This document shows positions 26,666-34,264 of a stretch of DNA of 64,000 nt, piece by piece. Source of the stretch: Planctomycetia bacterium (GTDB lineage: Bacteria > Planctomycetota > Phycisphaerae > UBA1845 > UTPLA1); NCBI GenBank assembly GCA_015075745.1, contig JABTTW010000001.1:1612001-1676000 (forward strand). The letters run 5' to 3'. Made by a program: the position numbers and the translations under genes. A model generated the notes under the pieces. It was not told the origin of the DNA. It ran no database searches and worked only from the letters and a program-made list of their open reading frames with translations. Every line of letters starts with the position of its first letter. Position 1 is the stretch's first letter.

Positions 26666-29035
26666 TTATAGCCCCAAGGCCGTGACGAAGCTGGGGACGT
26701 CGGCGATGTCAACCATATTGAGGCCGTCGAAGTCGCCACAGGCGCAATTCCCGCCGGAGACGCCGGTCAGGAGGCAATCGACGAACGGCTGGACATCGAG
26801 GGCGTCGATGAAGGTGTCCTCGTTGAGGTCGCCGAGCAGATTACACGACGGCACGATGGAGATGATCCCGTTCGCACTGGTGATCGACTGACCGTCGGGA
26901 TTGGTCACGGTGATGGATCGGGGACCGACGGCCGCGGCGACAGAGACGGTCAGATTCAGGGTGATTGTGGTGGGGTCGGTGAAGGTGACGCTATTGACCG
27001 TGACATCGCCTCCGCTGACCGATGTGGAGATGTGGTTGGGATAGCTGACATCGGGATCGAAGAAGCCGGAGCCGCTGACGACAGTTCCGGTGACGACGAC
27101 ATTCTCGTTTGAAGCACCGACCGGAAGCGTCGGCGGGAAGGCGGAGGTCGGGTCGGCCGGCGGGGGAGCGATGAGCTGAATGATGCGTGTGGCCCAACTG
27201 TTGGTGGCGTTGCAGTATTCCTGGGCTGTCCACAAAGTCATTCCGTCAACGGGATCGAGGCTGGTGGAAGAATAGTCTCCCCAGCGCTGAACGCCGCCTT
27301 CGGCGTTGTAATTAAAAGTCGTGCCCTCGGCGATGATCGACGTCTGAAGCGTACCGAGCGGGTCATCGTTGTGGCGACCGGCGACGGCAATCTCGGCGCG
27401 TCGCGCATCGCCGCCCACGGAGCAGCCCAGCGCGGCATGGCCCTGTTCGTTCATCGCAATTGAGGGAACCCAGTAACGATCGAAATTCGAGGCCGCGTCG
27501 TCGAAAACGGTGCCGGCCTGACGAACGACCGGAGATGTCGTGAGGTCCTCAATCTCATACCAGCGTGAGCCGATGCGATTGCCCGAACTGGTCGCCACGC
27601 CCGTCGCGGACACGCGGAAGCTGTGTGCGGTCCACAGGGTTCGCAAGCCGGTAAGCTGGTTATGGAAGATCGTGGCCACAAAGAGCCGATCGTCCAACGC
27701 ATCGAGCGGTGCGGTGCTTCCAAGAACGGGCACCGCCGTCGGATTATTCGTGGTCGGCACGCCCCCCACGAAGATGTTTCCTGAGATCGACGGTTTTCCG
27801 CCCGGATCGGAAACGCGCCGCATGACGAGTTGGTTCAAGAAGCTATTGCTGGGACCGATGAAATACCCCTCGGTCGCCGAAGGGTCGTCATTCTGCACGC
27901 CGCGCGGGGCGAACGGGCCCTGGCCGAAGCCGTTGGCGATCCGGCGGAAGGCGCTTACGACGATGGGCCCGCCGCTGAGAACCGAACTCTTGCGAACGAC
28001 CCATGCGCTGGTGCCGGCGAAGCCCGGTGCGAACATGTTGGCCCCAATATAGAGGGCGTTATTGTCAACGCCGAGGCTGGGATAGTCGGCGAAGGCGCCG
28101 GTGTCAGCATTGGGGGTGGCGCCGACGAGATCCTGCTGGAAGAAATAGAAGGTGAAGCTGGATAGCGTGGTGATAATCGAGGTGTTGCTGACGGCGATCA
28201 CGATGCGATTCGGCGTGGAACCGGTAATGGCAATGACGAACCAGCGATTCGTCAGTCGATCGTAGCGAACCCACGGATCAGCGACGATGGAGCCGCCGCG
28301 AACACTGTTGAAGAAAGTGTTGAGACTGGTGCTGAGTCCATCGGCGACGCCTGTCTTCGTAAAGACCTTGATTCGGCCGTTGGCGATGGCGACGATCTGC
28401 GTCAGTCCCACGTCGGCATTGGTATCCGGCGGAACGTACCCCGACTGATTACTGGGCACGCCAATGAATTCGACGCCGGTGGTCTGCGGAATACGCGGGG
28501 TGACGCCCTGTCGATCGGGGGATTCGCCGGCTTCATTGCTGGTTTCCTCCAGTTGCCGGGGAGGCCACTGCGAAACGGCGGGGCTGTCGGAGGCGGGATC
28601 GAGGTGTCGTCTCCAGGGCGTTTCGTGCTCCTCAAGGGCGATGAAATCCTCCGAGGTGAAGCGCGGCTGGGGGGACGCGTTGTCGCGGATCATAATCTCT
28701 TCGACGGTCTCGGTGATGCCTGGCTCTCCGATCCAGAGTTCGCCGGGGCGATAGAAGTTCGGATCGGCATTGGCGGCCTCGAGGGCGGCGATCTCTTCGG
28801 GCGACTGAACATACTGAGGCACGGCGTCGGCCGGCTGCTTGCCGGTTTCATCGAGCAACTCGCCGCCGCGCGGGAAGGCGAGGCGGAGTTCGCCGGCATT
28901 CAGTTGACCGTCGCCGTTGGCATGGGTCGCGACTTGCGGCTGGACGGCAGGTCCGGTCGCGTCGGAATGAGAGCACGCGGGAACCAGTAGAAGTAATGCG
29001 AAAAAGACGCCCTTGGAAATGATTCGCCAAGCCAT
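26666..29035 (-). CDS. Large lipoprotein with TIG-like domain and dockerin-like tail
   Basis: A 789-residue lipoprotein: LLLVPACS lipobox with Cys21. The middle (about 190-590) is a beta-rich, propeller-like exported domain with segments such as DPWVRYDRLTNRWFVIA and TGAFADYPSLGVDNNALYIG. A TIG/IPT-like domain follows (about 630-730; GPRSITVTNPDGQSIT). The end has GDLNEDTFIDALDVQPFVD and GDFDGLNMVDIADVPSFV, a dockerin-like pair. A lipid anchor at the N terminus and a dockerin-like tag at the C terminus in one protein is unusual. The nearest gene downstream is the SurA-like gene on the same strand with a 204-base gap. Confidence 0.75.
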   Translation of the reverse strand: MAWRIISKGVFFALLLLVPACSHSDATGPAVQPQVATHANGDGQLNAGELRLAFPRGGELLDETGKQPADAVPQYVQSPEEIAALEAANADPNFYRPGELWIGEPGITETVEEIMIRDNASPQPRFTSEDFIALEEHETPWRRHLDPASDSPAVSQWPPRQLEETSNEAGESPDRQGVTPRIPQTTGVEFIGVPSNQSGYVPPDTNADVGLTQIVAIANGRIKVFTKTGVADGLSTSLNTFFNSVRGGSIVADPWVRYDRLTNRWFVIAITGSTPNRIVIAVSNTSIITTLSSFTFYFFQQDLVGATPNADTGAFADYPSLGVDNNALYIGANMFAPGFAGTSAWVVRKSSVLSGGPIVVSAFRRIANGFGQGPFAPRGVQNDDPSATEGYFIGPSNSFLNQLVMRRVSDPGGKPSISGNIFVGGVPTTNNPTAVPVLGSTAPLDALDDRLFVATIFHNQLTGLRTLWTAHSFRVSATGVATSSGNRIGSRWYEIEDLTTSPVVRQAGTVFDDAASNFDRYWVPSIAMNEQGHAALGCSVGGDARRAEIAVAGRHNDDPLGTLQTSIIAEGTTFNYNAEGGVQRWGDYSSTSLDPVDGMTLWTAQEYCNATNSWATRIIQLIAPPPADPTSAFPPTLPVGASNENVVVTGTVVSGSGFFDPDVSYPNHISTSVSGGDVTVNSVTFTDPTTITLNLTVSVAAAVGPRSITVTNPDGQSITSANGIISIVPSCNLLGDLNEDTFIDALDVQPFVDCLLTGVSGGNCACGDFDGLNMVDIADVPSFVTALGL

Positions 29036-29370
29036 GAATGCTCCCCGTGTGGGAGGGGTGTAATCCGAGGTCTGACTCGCAATTAATGGGAACCCACGAT
29101 CAGAAGCTCGGAAATTCAGAAGTGACGGCGGGAGAGATCCCCGGTGGAGGTTGCGCTAGAACCTCGATATCGCCCACCCCTGTCTTCCAGTCCTCCATGG
29201 TACCCATATTCGTGGCTCAGACCAAGATTTCGAGCGTGCCATCGCGCGCGAAACGGGGCATTTTGAGCCGCAAAACGCTGCTCTTGCGGGCTTGGTGGGC
29301 CTGTGCAATAATGTCGGGCTTTCCAGAATTGGGTCACGGCACAAGCCGAACGACAGCGGAGCCTTTTGTC
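29036..29370. other. Intergenic region and rplU leader
   Basis: A 335-base gap between divergent genes. A promoter-like TTGCGG (29284-29289), a 17-base spacer and AATAAT (29307-29312) point to rplU; the -10 matches consensus at five of six positions. The rplU Shine-Dalgarno CGGAG is at 29357-29361. I saw no gene, and no evident autogenous L21 leader structure, though structure cannot be excluded by eye. Confidence 0.45.
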
Positions 29371-29685
29371 ATGTATGCCATTATCGAAGACGGCGGCAAG
29401 CAGTATCGCGTCCAGAAGGGCGATACCCTCCATATTGAAACTCGAGAGCTGCCGGAGTCGGCCAAGACCATTGAATTCGCCAACGTGCTGATGCTCGGCG
29501 ACGGCGAGAAGAGCAAGATCGGCGCTCCGCTGATCTCCGGGGCGAAAGTGGTTGCCTCGATTGTGAATGAAATGCGCGGCCCGAAGGTGGACATCATCAA
29601 GTTCCGCCGACGCAAGGGCTACCGCCGCAAGCAGGGCCACCGCCAGGACTACATCAAGGTGACGGTCGATTCGATCAGCGGCTGA
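29371..29685 (+). CDS. rplU: 50S ribosomal protein L21
   Basis: A 104-residue L21 starting MYAIIEDGGKQYRVQKGD and ending with the typical basic RRRKGYRRKQGHRQDYIKV signature that contacts 23S rRNA. The frame is open upstream to 29038 but the ATG at 29371 is set by family length and a Shine-Dalgarno nine bases upstream. The usual rplU-rpmA (L27) order is broken: the next gene is an unrelated exported protein. Confidence 0.97.
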   Translation: MYAIIEDGGKQYRVQKGDTLHIETRELPESAKTIEFANVLMLGDGEKSKIGAPLISGAKVVASIVNEMRGPKVDIIKFRRRKGYRRKQGHRQDYIKVTVDSISG

Positions 29686-29763
29686 TCGAATCCCAGGCGG
29701 CCCATGCCGCTCTCGGCAATAGACGTCGCAGCTTCGTTTTTACCTGCTTTGTTTTTGGGGCAG

Positions 29764-31101
29764 ATGATCAACAAGGCCAAAAGTCTTCTGCCCATCGCGC
29801 TGGTCGGCCTCATCGTCATCACGGCAGCCGGGTGGGGTCCCGCGTCTGATTCATCTTCATCGAAGCCCGAGATGGGTGACTCCGACCAGGTGTCGCTGGA
29901 GTTCTCCTGCAAGGCCAACGAAAAGCTGTACTACGTTATCGAGCAGGAGTTCCGCGAGTATGGCGGCGTGCCTCCGCTACTGTCTTATTCCACAACCATC
30001 AAGGACCGGCGGACGATTGAGCAGCGGGTCATGGCGCGCTCGACGCAGTCGACCGATGTGCCGAACAGTACCGACCGCCGGATTACCGTTGTCTGGCAGT
30101 GCGATCGGTACGAGGCGACCGAGCAGGGGATGCGCGACACGCTGTCGTATGACTCGGTGCGGCACACCTATCCGCCGAGCACGCTGTGGGAACTCGGCGG
30201 CATCGACGGCTCCAAGTCGAGCTTCTTTTTTAATCCCGCGACCGGCAAGGCAGATATCCTCAACATCACGCCGGGCAAGACCGCCGGCGAGGCTAATCGC
30301 CGGCCGCTGACGAAGATCGGCTCGAAGTGCCAACTGACGAAGGAGAACTTCGCCGAGATGATCGACATCATGGGGGCCTACTGGATGCCGATGAAGCCGG
30401 TGAAGGTGGGCGAGACCTGGTCGCGGACGATCACGGAGAATATGAAAACCTTCGGCACGGTGGAGACGGTCCTTCGCTGCACGCTGGGCGATGTGACGAA
30501 GCGCAATGGCCGACGAATCGCGGTGGTGGAGATTGATGCCGACGCGAAATTGATCCCGCAATCGCAGCCGGCGTCGAATCGCACGGCGCCCGGGCGAGCC
30601 ACGACGTCGCCTGCCGCCCCCCTTTCATCAAACGGTGCAAATGCGACGACACAAGCCAACGATCCGACGACCTCACAGCCGGCGAATCGGCCGGGACAGA
30701 CTCCGGCGAAACCGCAGCGCGAGTTTCACATCGACAAGTTCACGCACAAGGGCAGGGTGGAGTTCGACCTGGACCGCGGCGAACTGGCGACGATGACCTT
30801 GCAGCGCGAGCTGGCCTTTGTGGCCAAGGTGGAATCGGAGAAGTCCGGCCCGATGGAGCTGCACTCCGGCTCGGCGCACATCATCAAGATCAAGAGCGGC
30901 CGCACGCCGCCGCCCAAGCCGATCATCGTCGGCGGTCCCAAGCCGCCGGACGAACCGGAAGAGCCGGAGCCCAAGCAGACGCCTTCAGCGCGGCGCAGAA
31001 CGGCGCCGATCCCGACGTCACGGCCGACACACGTCCGCCCACCGCAGATCAACCCGCCCGCGACGCAGCCGAGCGCGCCGACGACGCAGGCGGTGAAGTA
31101 A
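29764..31101 (+). CDS. Exported protein of unknown function with Pro/Thr-rich tail
   Basis: A 445-residue protein when started at ATG 29764, preferred because it places the signal segment (MINKAKSLLPIALVGLIVIT) at the N terminus with GGGG a few bases upstream. A longer frame begins at 29704. Residues about 45-300 are a soluble domain (LEFSCKANEKLYYVIEQEFREY; MPMKPVKVGETWSRTITENM); a Pro/Ala/Thr/Gln linker splits it at about 265-310. The last 60 residues are Pro/Arg/Thr-rich low complexity. I do not recognise the family. It takes the place where rpmA usually sits behind rplU. Confidence 0.6.
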   Translation: MINKAKSLLPIALVGLIVITAAGWGPASDSSSSKPEMGDSDQVSLEFSCKANEKLYYVIEQEFREYGGVPPLLSYSTTIKDRRTIEQRVMARSTQSTDVPNSTDRRITVVWQCDRYEATEQGMRDTLSYDSVRHTYPPSTLWELGGIDGSKSSFFFNPATGKADILNITPGKTAGEANRRPLTKIGSKCQLTKENFAEMIDIMGAYWMPMKPVKVGETWSRTITENMKTFGTVETVLRCTLGDVTKRNGRRIAVVEIDADAKLIPQSQPASNRTAPGRATTSPAAPLSSNGANATTQANDPTTSQPANRPGQTPAKPQREFHIDKFTHKGRVEFDLDRGELATMTLQRELAFVAKVESEKSGPMELHSGSAHIIKIKSGRTPPPKPIIVGGPKPPDEPEEPEPKQTPSARRRTAPIPTSRPTHVRPPQINPPATQPSAPTTQAVK

Positions 31102-31146
31102 GCAGCGGTCATCTCGACTCGCACTGTACGAGGAATCGTCTAGTCC

Positions 31147-31608
31147 ATGGACGTGATTCTGATTCTGTACCTTGTCCTTCTTGTTGCCATCTCAAGTAAC
31201 GCAGGTGTGCGATCCGGGAAGGAACCTGAGTCGCTGCGATCAACCGCGGCACAGCTGGCCTTGAAGACTGCCGCCGCTGTTGGAATGGTTTCAGCCTGCC
31301 TCACGATCATTGTGTACCTCTATGCGTACTATGTAATCTCGTCTGGGAGCGTAACCATTGAGCCACCGGCGCCTCTGATACCGGTTCTCGGTTGGGCAGT
31401 GCTACTGGGATTAGAAACCGGCGCTTCGGGAGGAGTCTTAGCCGGGCTGACTGCGATGACGGCGCAGCGAATCACGATCTGGCGAATGGGCGATCGGGTA
31501 AGAAGCGGTCATTGCTCCGGCTGCGGGTATGATGTGACGGGGAACGAAAGCGGCATCTGCCCGGAGTGCGGATCTCGGTTAGGAGTTCGTCCACTCGATG
31601 CTACATGA
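31147..31608 (+). CDS. Membrane protein with C-terminal zinc ribbon
   Basis: A 153-residue protein with about three hydrophobic segments (residues 3-16, 38-62 and 77-105) and a C-terminal zinc ribbon CSGCGYDVTGNESGICPECG (four Cys). The same ribbon pattern occurs at the N terminus of the protein at 57040-58032. Its role is unknown. It lies 45 bases after the preceding exported-protein gene and may share its transcript. Confidence 0.6.
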   Translation: MDVILILYLVLLVAISSNAGVRSGKEPESLRSTAAQLALKTAAAVGMVSACLTIIVYLYAYYVISSGSVTIEPPAPLIPVLGWAVLLGLETGASGGVLAGLTAMTAQRITIWRMGDRVRSGHCSGCGYDVTGNESGICPECGSRLGVRPLDAT

Positions 31609-31974
31609 TGCTCCGCGGTCTGCGTTGCCATCGGTACTGACAGGTAACTTCTTGTTGACAATCTGGAACCGGGGACCCGACCAGGGCAGGCGCAAGTTGT
31701 TTACTTCGAATTGTGCCGGTGATACACTTTAGGTCGGCGCCGGAGGAGGAAAGTCGTTGGACGTGGGTCCAGGGAGGCTAGCTTGCGTCACACCCTGATA
31801 CGTATTCTGGTTCGGTAGGTCGGGCAGATTTTGAAGGGCAGGGGGTACTCGCCTCTGGAGCGTTCGCGCTCCTCATCCGCCTTGGTCGTCTATTTTTCTG
31901 ACGAATCCGCTTCATGCATGTGTCCACTTCGGAACTTGATGTTGTGAAACCAATCTACAAAGGAGATTAGAGTC
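31609..31974 (+). other. Intergenic region, candidate structured leader
   Basis: A 366-base gap holding no gene. A weak promoter (TTTACT 31700-31705, 17-base spacer, TACACT 31723-31728) would place a start near 31735 and a leader of about 240 bases. In it I see a hairpin TGGAC/GTCCA (31758-31771), a CAGGG/CCCTG pairing (31770-31774 with 31793-31797), which shares two bases with the first so the two may alternate, and a perfect GGAGCG-TTCG-CGCTCC hairpin (31857-31872). A T-rich run follows near 31891. AAGGAG precedes the ATG at 31975. Confidence 0.35.
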
Positions 31975-33027
31975 ATGAGTAAGTTCAATTCCGCCATCCT
32001 CATCGCCGCATGGCTGGTCTTTCCTGGTCTTGTGCAAGCATCCATTGTCCCTTCGGTCGTTATCCAAGAGTCGATTCTCTCGCCGGGCAACGCGGTGCAG
32101 ATGCGCTATTCGCATCAATACGGGCTACTGTTTCTTCGGAATTCCGCGAGCGCGATCCACGTGCTTGATGTCAATACCGGCGTGCCGATAGACCTTCATC
32201 TTGCCAATGAGAGGTTTACCGACATTGATATCAGCCCGGATGGTCGCTACCTGTTCGCGGCAGATTTCGGCGGCGAGCAGACGGGATATGGAAATCCCCT
32301 TCGGCCAAGTTACGTTCAGCGGTATGACATGGTGACAAGGACGTGGGAGTCGCGTACAGCTCCGCGAATCGCCTATCGGATAGAGGCCGTCAGTTCTGAT
32401 CGTGTACTGCTGCTGGAGTCGGACCAATGGGTGGATGTAACACTGAACCAGTGGAACAGCAGTTCCATGACAGAACTAAGCCGAAGGGCGGCCGATTACT
32501 ATGGAGACATGGAATACCATCCAGCTACCGGACGAATGCTCCATGGCAATTCCGGCAGCTCATCCCGGGAGATCAACGCGTTTCGTATTGTCAGCAACAG
32601 CATCATCAGTGCGGAATCGAGCGGGACCTATGGCAGTGCGCAAAACGGCGGCGGCACGTCGGTTCTCTCTACCGACGGCCAGCGATTTTATTACGGTCGG
32701 CTTCAGGTAGAGGCGCTGGACGTAACGAACAACATCCGGATGTTTCCCGAGGCCATTTACAGCGCGACCGGAGAAGTCGCATTCGGGCAGAATAACTACT
32801 TTTCCGCAGTGACCGGCATGAATCTCGGAACGCTCGGGTATTCAGCGACTGCTCTTGCGCCGAGTGATGATGGTCGGCATCTTTGGGTATTCCGACAGTC
32901 CGACAACACGCTGAATCGCTACCTCATTGTCCCAGAGCCGTCTTCGCTGTTGATCTTATGTTTTGGTGCATTGGCTGTGACGAATCGTCGGAGAGGGCGA
33001 ATGATCGTACACAAGGCCGGGCAATAA
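31975..33027 (+). CDS. PEP-CTERM propeller-like protein
   Basis: A 350-residue exported protein: signal peptide (about 1-22, ending at VQAS), a propeller-like body with FTDIDISPDGRYLFAAD and ALAPSDDGRHLWVF repeats of the YVTN/cytochrome-D1 type, and a C-terminal VPEPSSLLILCFGALAVTNRRRG sorting signal. Shine-Dalgarno AAAGGAG lies upstream. The gene is convergent with the zinc-ribbon gene at 33033, five bases beyond its stop. It would be attached to or released from the envelope by an exosortase in other species. No enzyme residues were seen. Confidence 0.75.
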   Translation: MSKFNSAILIAAWLVFPGLVQASIVPSVVIQESILSPGNAVQMRYSHQYGLLFLRNSASAIHVLDVNTGVPIDLHLANERFTDIDISPDGRYLFAADFGGEQTGYGNPLRPSYVQRYDMVTRTWESRTAPRIAYRIEAVSSDRVLLLESDQWVDVTLNQWNSSSMTELSRRAADYYGDMEYHPATGRMLHGNSGSSSREINAFRIVSNSIISAESSGTYGSAQNGGGTSVLSTDGQRFYYGRLQVEALDVTNNIRMFPEAIYSATGEVAFGQNNYFSAVTGMNLGTLGYSATALAPSDDGRHLWVFRQSDNTLNRYLIVPEPSSLLILCFGALAVTNRRRGRMIVHKAGQ

Positions 33028-33032
33028 GAGGA

Positions 33033-33635
33033 CTAATCAAGCAGCTTCCAAAGCCCATAGAGAGCCAATGCCCAGAACCACCACTTGAAGCCGGCACCTT
33101 TCTTCTCCAGGGAAGGCGCGGGCGGCGGGTGGGCGGGGGTCGGCGTTGCCGGCGGAATGGCCCAGTCGGGCACTTTGCGTGAGAACGACGTGAAGCCGTC
33201 GAACGGGTAGGGACGGCGGAAGCGATCGATCAGCGACTCCATCACGTCGAAGCGGGCCGAATCCCATCGCTTGTCGTCGGCGACGGTGAGGGCAGGCCCG
33301 ATTTTCTTCCGCAGGTCCTCGGGGATTTCTTCGAGCGTGGCGTACTCCTTCGGTTCGCCGTCGCCTTCGATGACGACGAAGCGCTTTTTCTCGCCCGCGC
33401 CGGTGCGGAGAATGCGGATGCCCTTCGTCTCGGTAGCGGAGGCCTCCACTTCGATGATCGAGTCGGCGATCGTCTTGTCGAGGATCTTTCGTGCGGAGTC
33501 GAGGGCGGACTTTTTCGCCGAGGCGGAGTCCGCCGTGTCGGAGGCCGCGGCCGGTCGCTGTGCCGGCGCGCCGCACTGACCGCAGAAGCGGTAGTGATCG
33601 GGATTGGGGTCGCTGCATTTCCAGCAATAGACCAT
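33033..33635 (-). CDS. Double zinc-ribbon protein with C-terminal membrane anchor
   Basis: A 200-residue protein. The N terminus YCWKCSDPNPDHYRFCGQCG holds four Cys in a zinc ribbon. The middle (about 40-140) is charged, with VEASATETKGIRILRTGAGEKKRFVVIEG, and the C terminus ends GFKWWFWALALYGLWKLLD, a single tail-type TM helix. That layout (cytoplasmic ribbon, membrane tail anchor) suggests a membrane-tethered regulator or adaptor; the function is unknown. The stop is five bases from that of the convergent PEP-CTERM gene. Confidence 0.6.
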   Translation of the reverse strand: MVYCWKCSDPNPDHYRFCGQCGAPAQRPAAASDTADSASAKKSALDSARKILDKTIADSIIEVEASATETKGIRILRTGAGEKKRFVVIEGDGEPKEYATLEEIPEDLRKKIGPALTVADDKRWDSARFDVMESLIDRFRRPYPFDGFTSFSRKVPDWAIPPATPTPAHPPPAPSLEKKGAGFKWWFWALALYGLWKLLD

Positions 33636-33863
33636 CCGGGCGAATCCTCTGGCGGCGGCAGCGTTTCATGCCGCTTACTAACGTGCGCGGCTCGGATTGA
33701 TGCGCGGAGCGCGGCGCAGTCCTCGGCGATCGGAGGATTCATCGACCGGCGAATCGTGCACGTTGAAAGCAAAGCGCCAATGCGGATCGATGGATGATCG
33801 GACGTTCTGGGGGTCCGAGAGCACGCCGGACGGTGGAAGCGCAGGCGACGTATTCTCGCCCCC

Positions 33864-34193
33864 CTACCACTTCTTGAAGACGAAGAACCCGGCGGCGGCA
33901 ATGAAGGCGAAGCCGACGAGGTAGTTCCACTTGAGCGGCTCCTTGAGCCATAGGACGGAGAAGCCGCAGAAGATGATCAGCGTGATGATTTCCTGAATGG
34001 TCTTGAGCTGTGCGGCGGAGAATTGCTTATGTCCCCAGCGGTTGGCGGGCACCTGCAGGCAATACTCGAAGAAGGCGATGCCCCAACTGATGGCGATGAC
34101 GCGCCACATGTCGACGTGCTTATATCGAAGGTGGCCGTACCAGGCGATGGTCATGAAGAGATTGGAGAGGGTCAGGAGCAGAATGGTTTGCAT
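33864..34193 (-). CDS. DMT-superfamily small membrane protein (DUF486)
   Basis: A 109-residue four-TM protein beginning MQTILLLTLSNLFMTIAWYGHLRY, with AISWGIAFFEYCLQVPANRWGH and a C-terminal WLKEPLKWNYLVGFAFIAAAGFFVF. This matches the DUF486 small multidrug/DMT-type family; substrate unknown. The frame is open upstream to 34628 on the minus strand, but the ATG at 34193 is the start that gives the family length, and the upstream extension overlaps the asparagine synthetase gene. Confidence 0.8.
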   Translation of the reverse strand: MQTILLLTLSNLFMTIAWYGHLRYKHVDMWRVIAISWGIAFFEYCLQVPANRWGHKQFSAAQLKTIQEIITLIIFCGFSVLWLKEPLKWNYLVGFAFIAAAGFFVFKKW

Positions 34194-34264
34194 ACAGGTT
34201 TCCCGTGTTGAAACGATAACCCCTTGCTGACGCGCGGGGCTCTGATCACTGAGTGAGGCTCCGA

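Noticed and set aside
31740-31870. Sequence GGAGGAGGAAAGTCG resembling the start of RNase P RNA
   Set aside because: The downstream P4 and helix signatures expected of rnpB, such as the ACAGAAA region and the GGTGAAAC core, are absent, and the region is too short.
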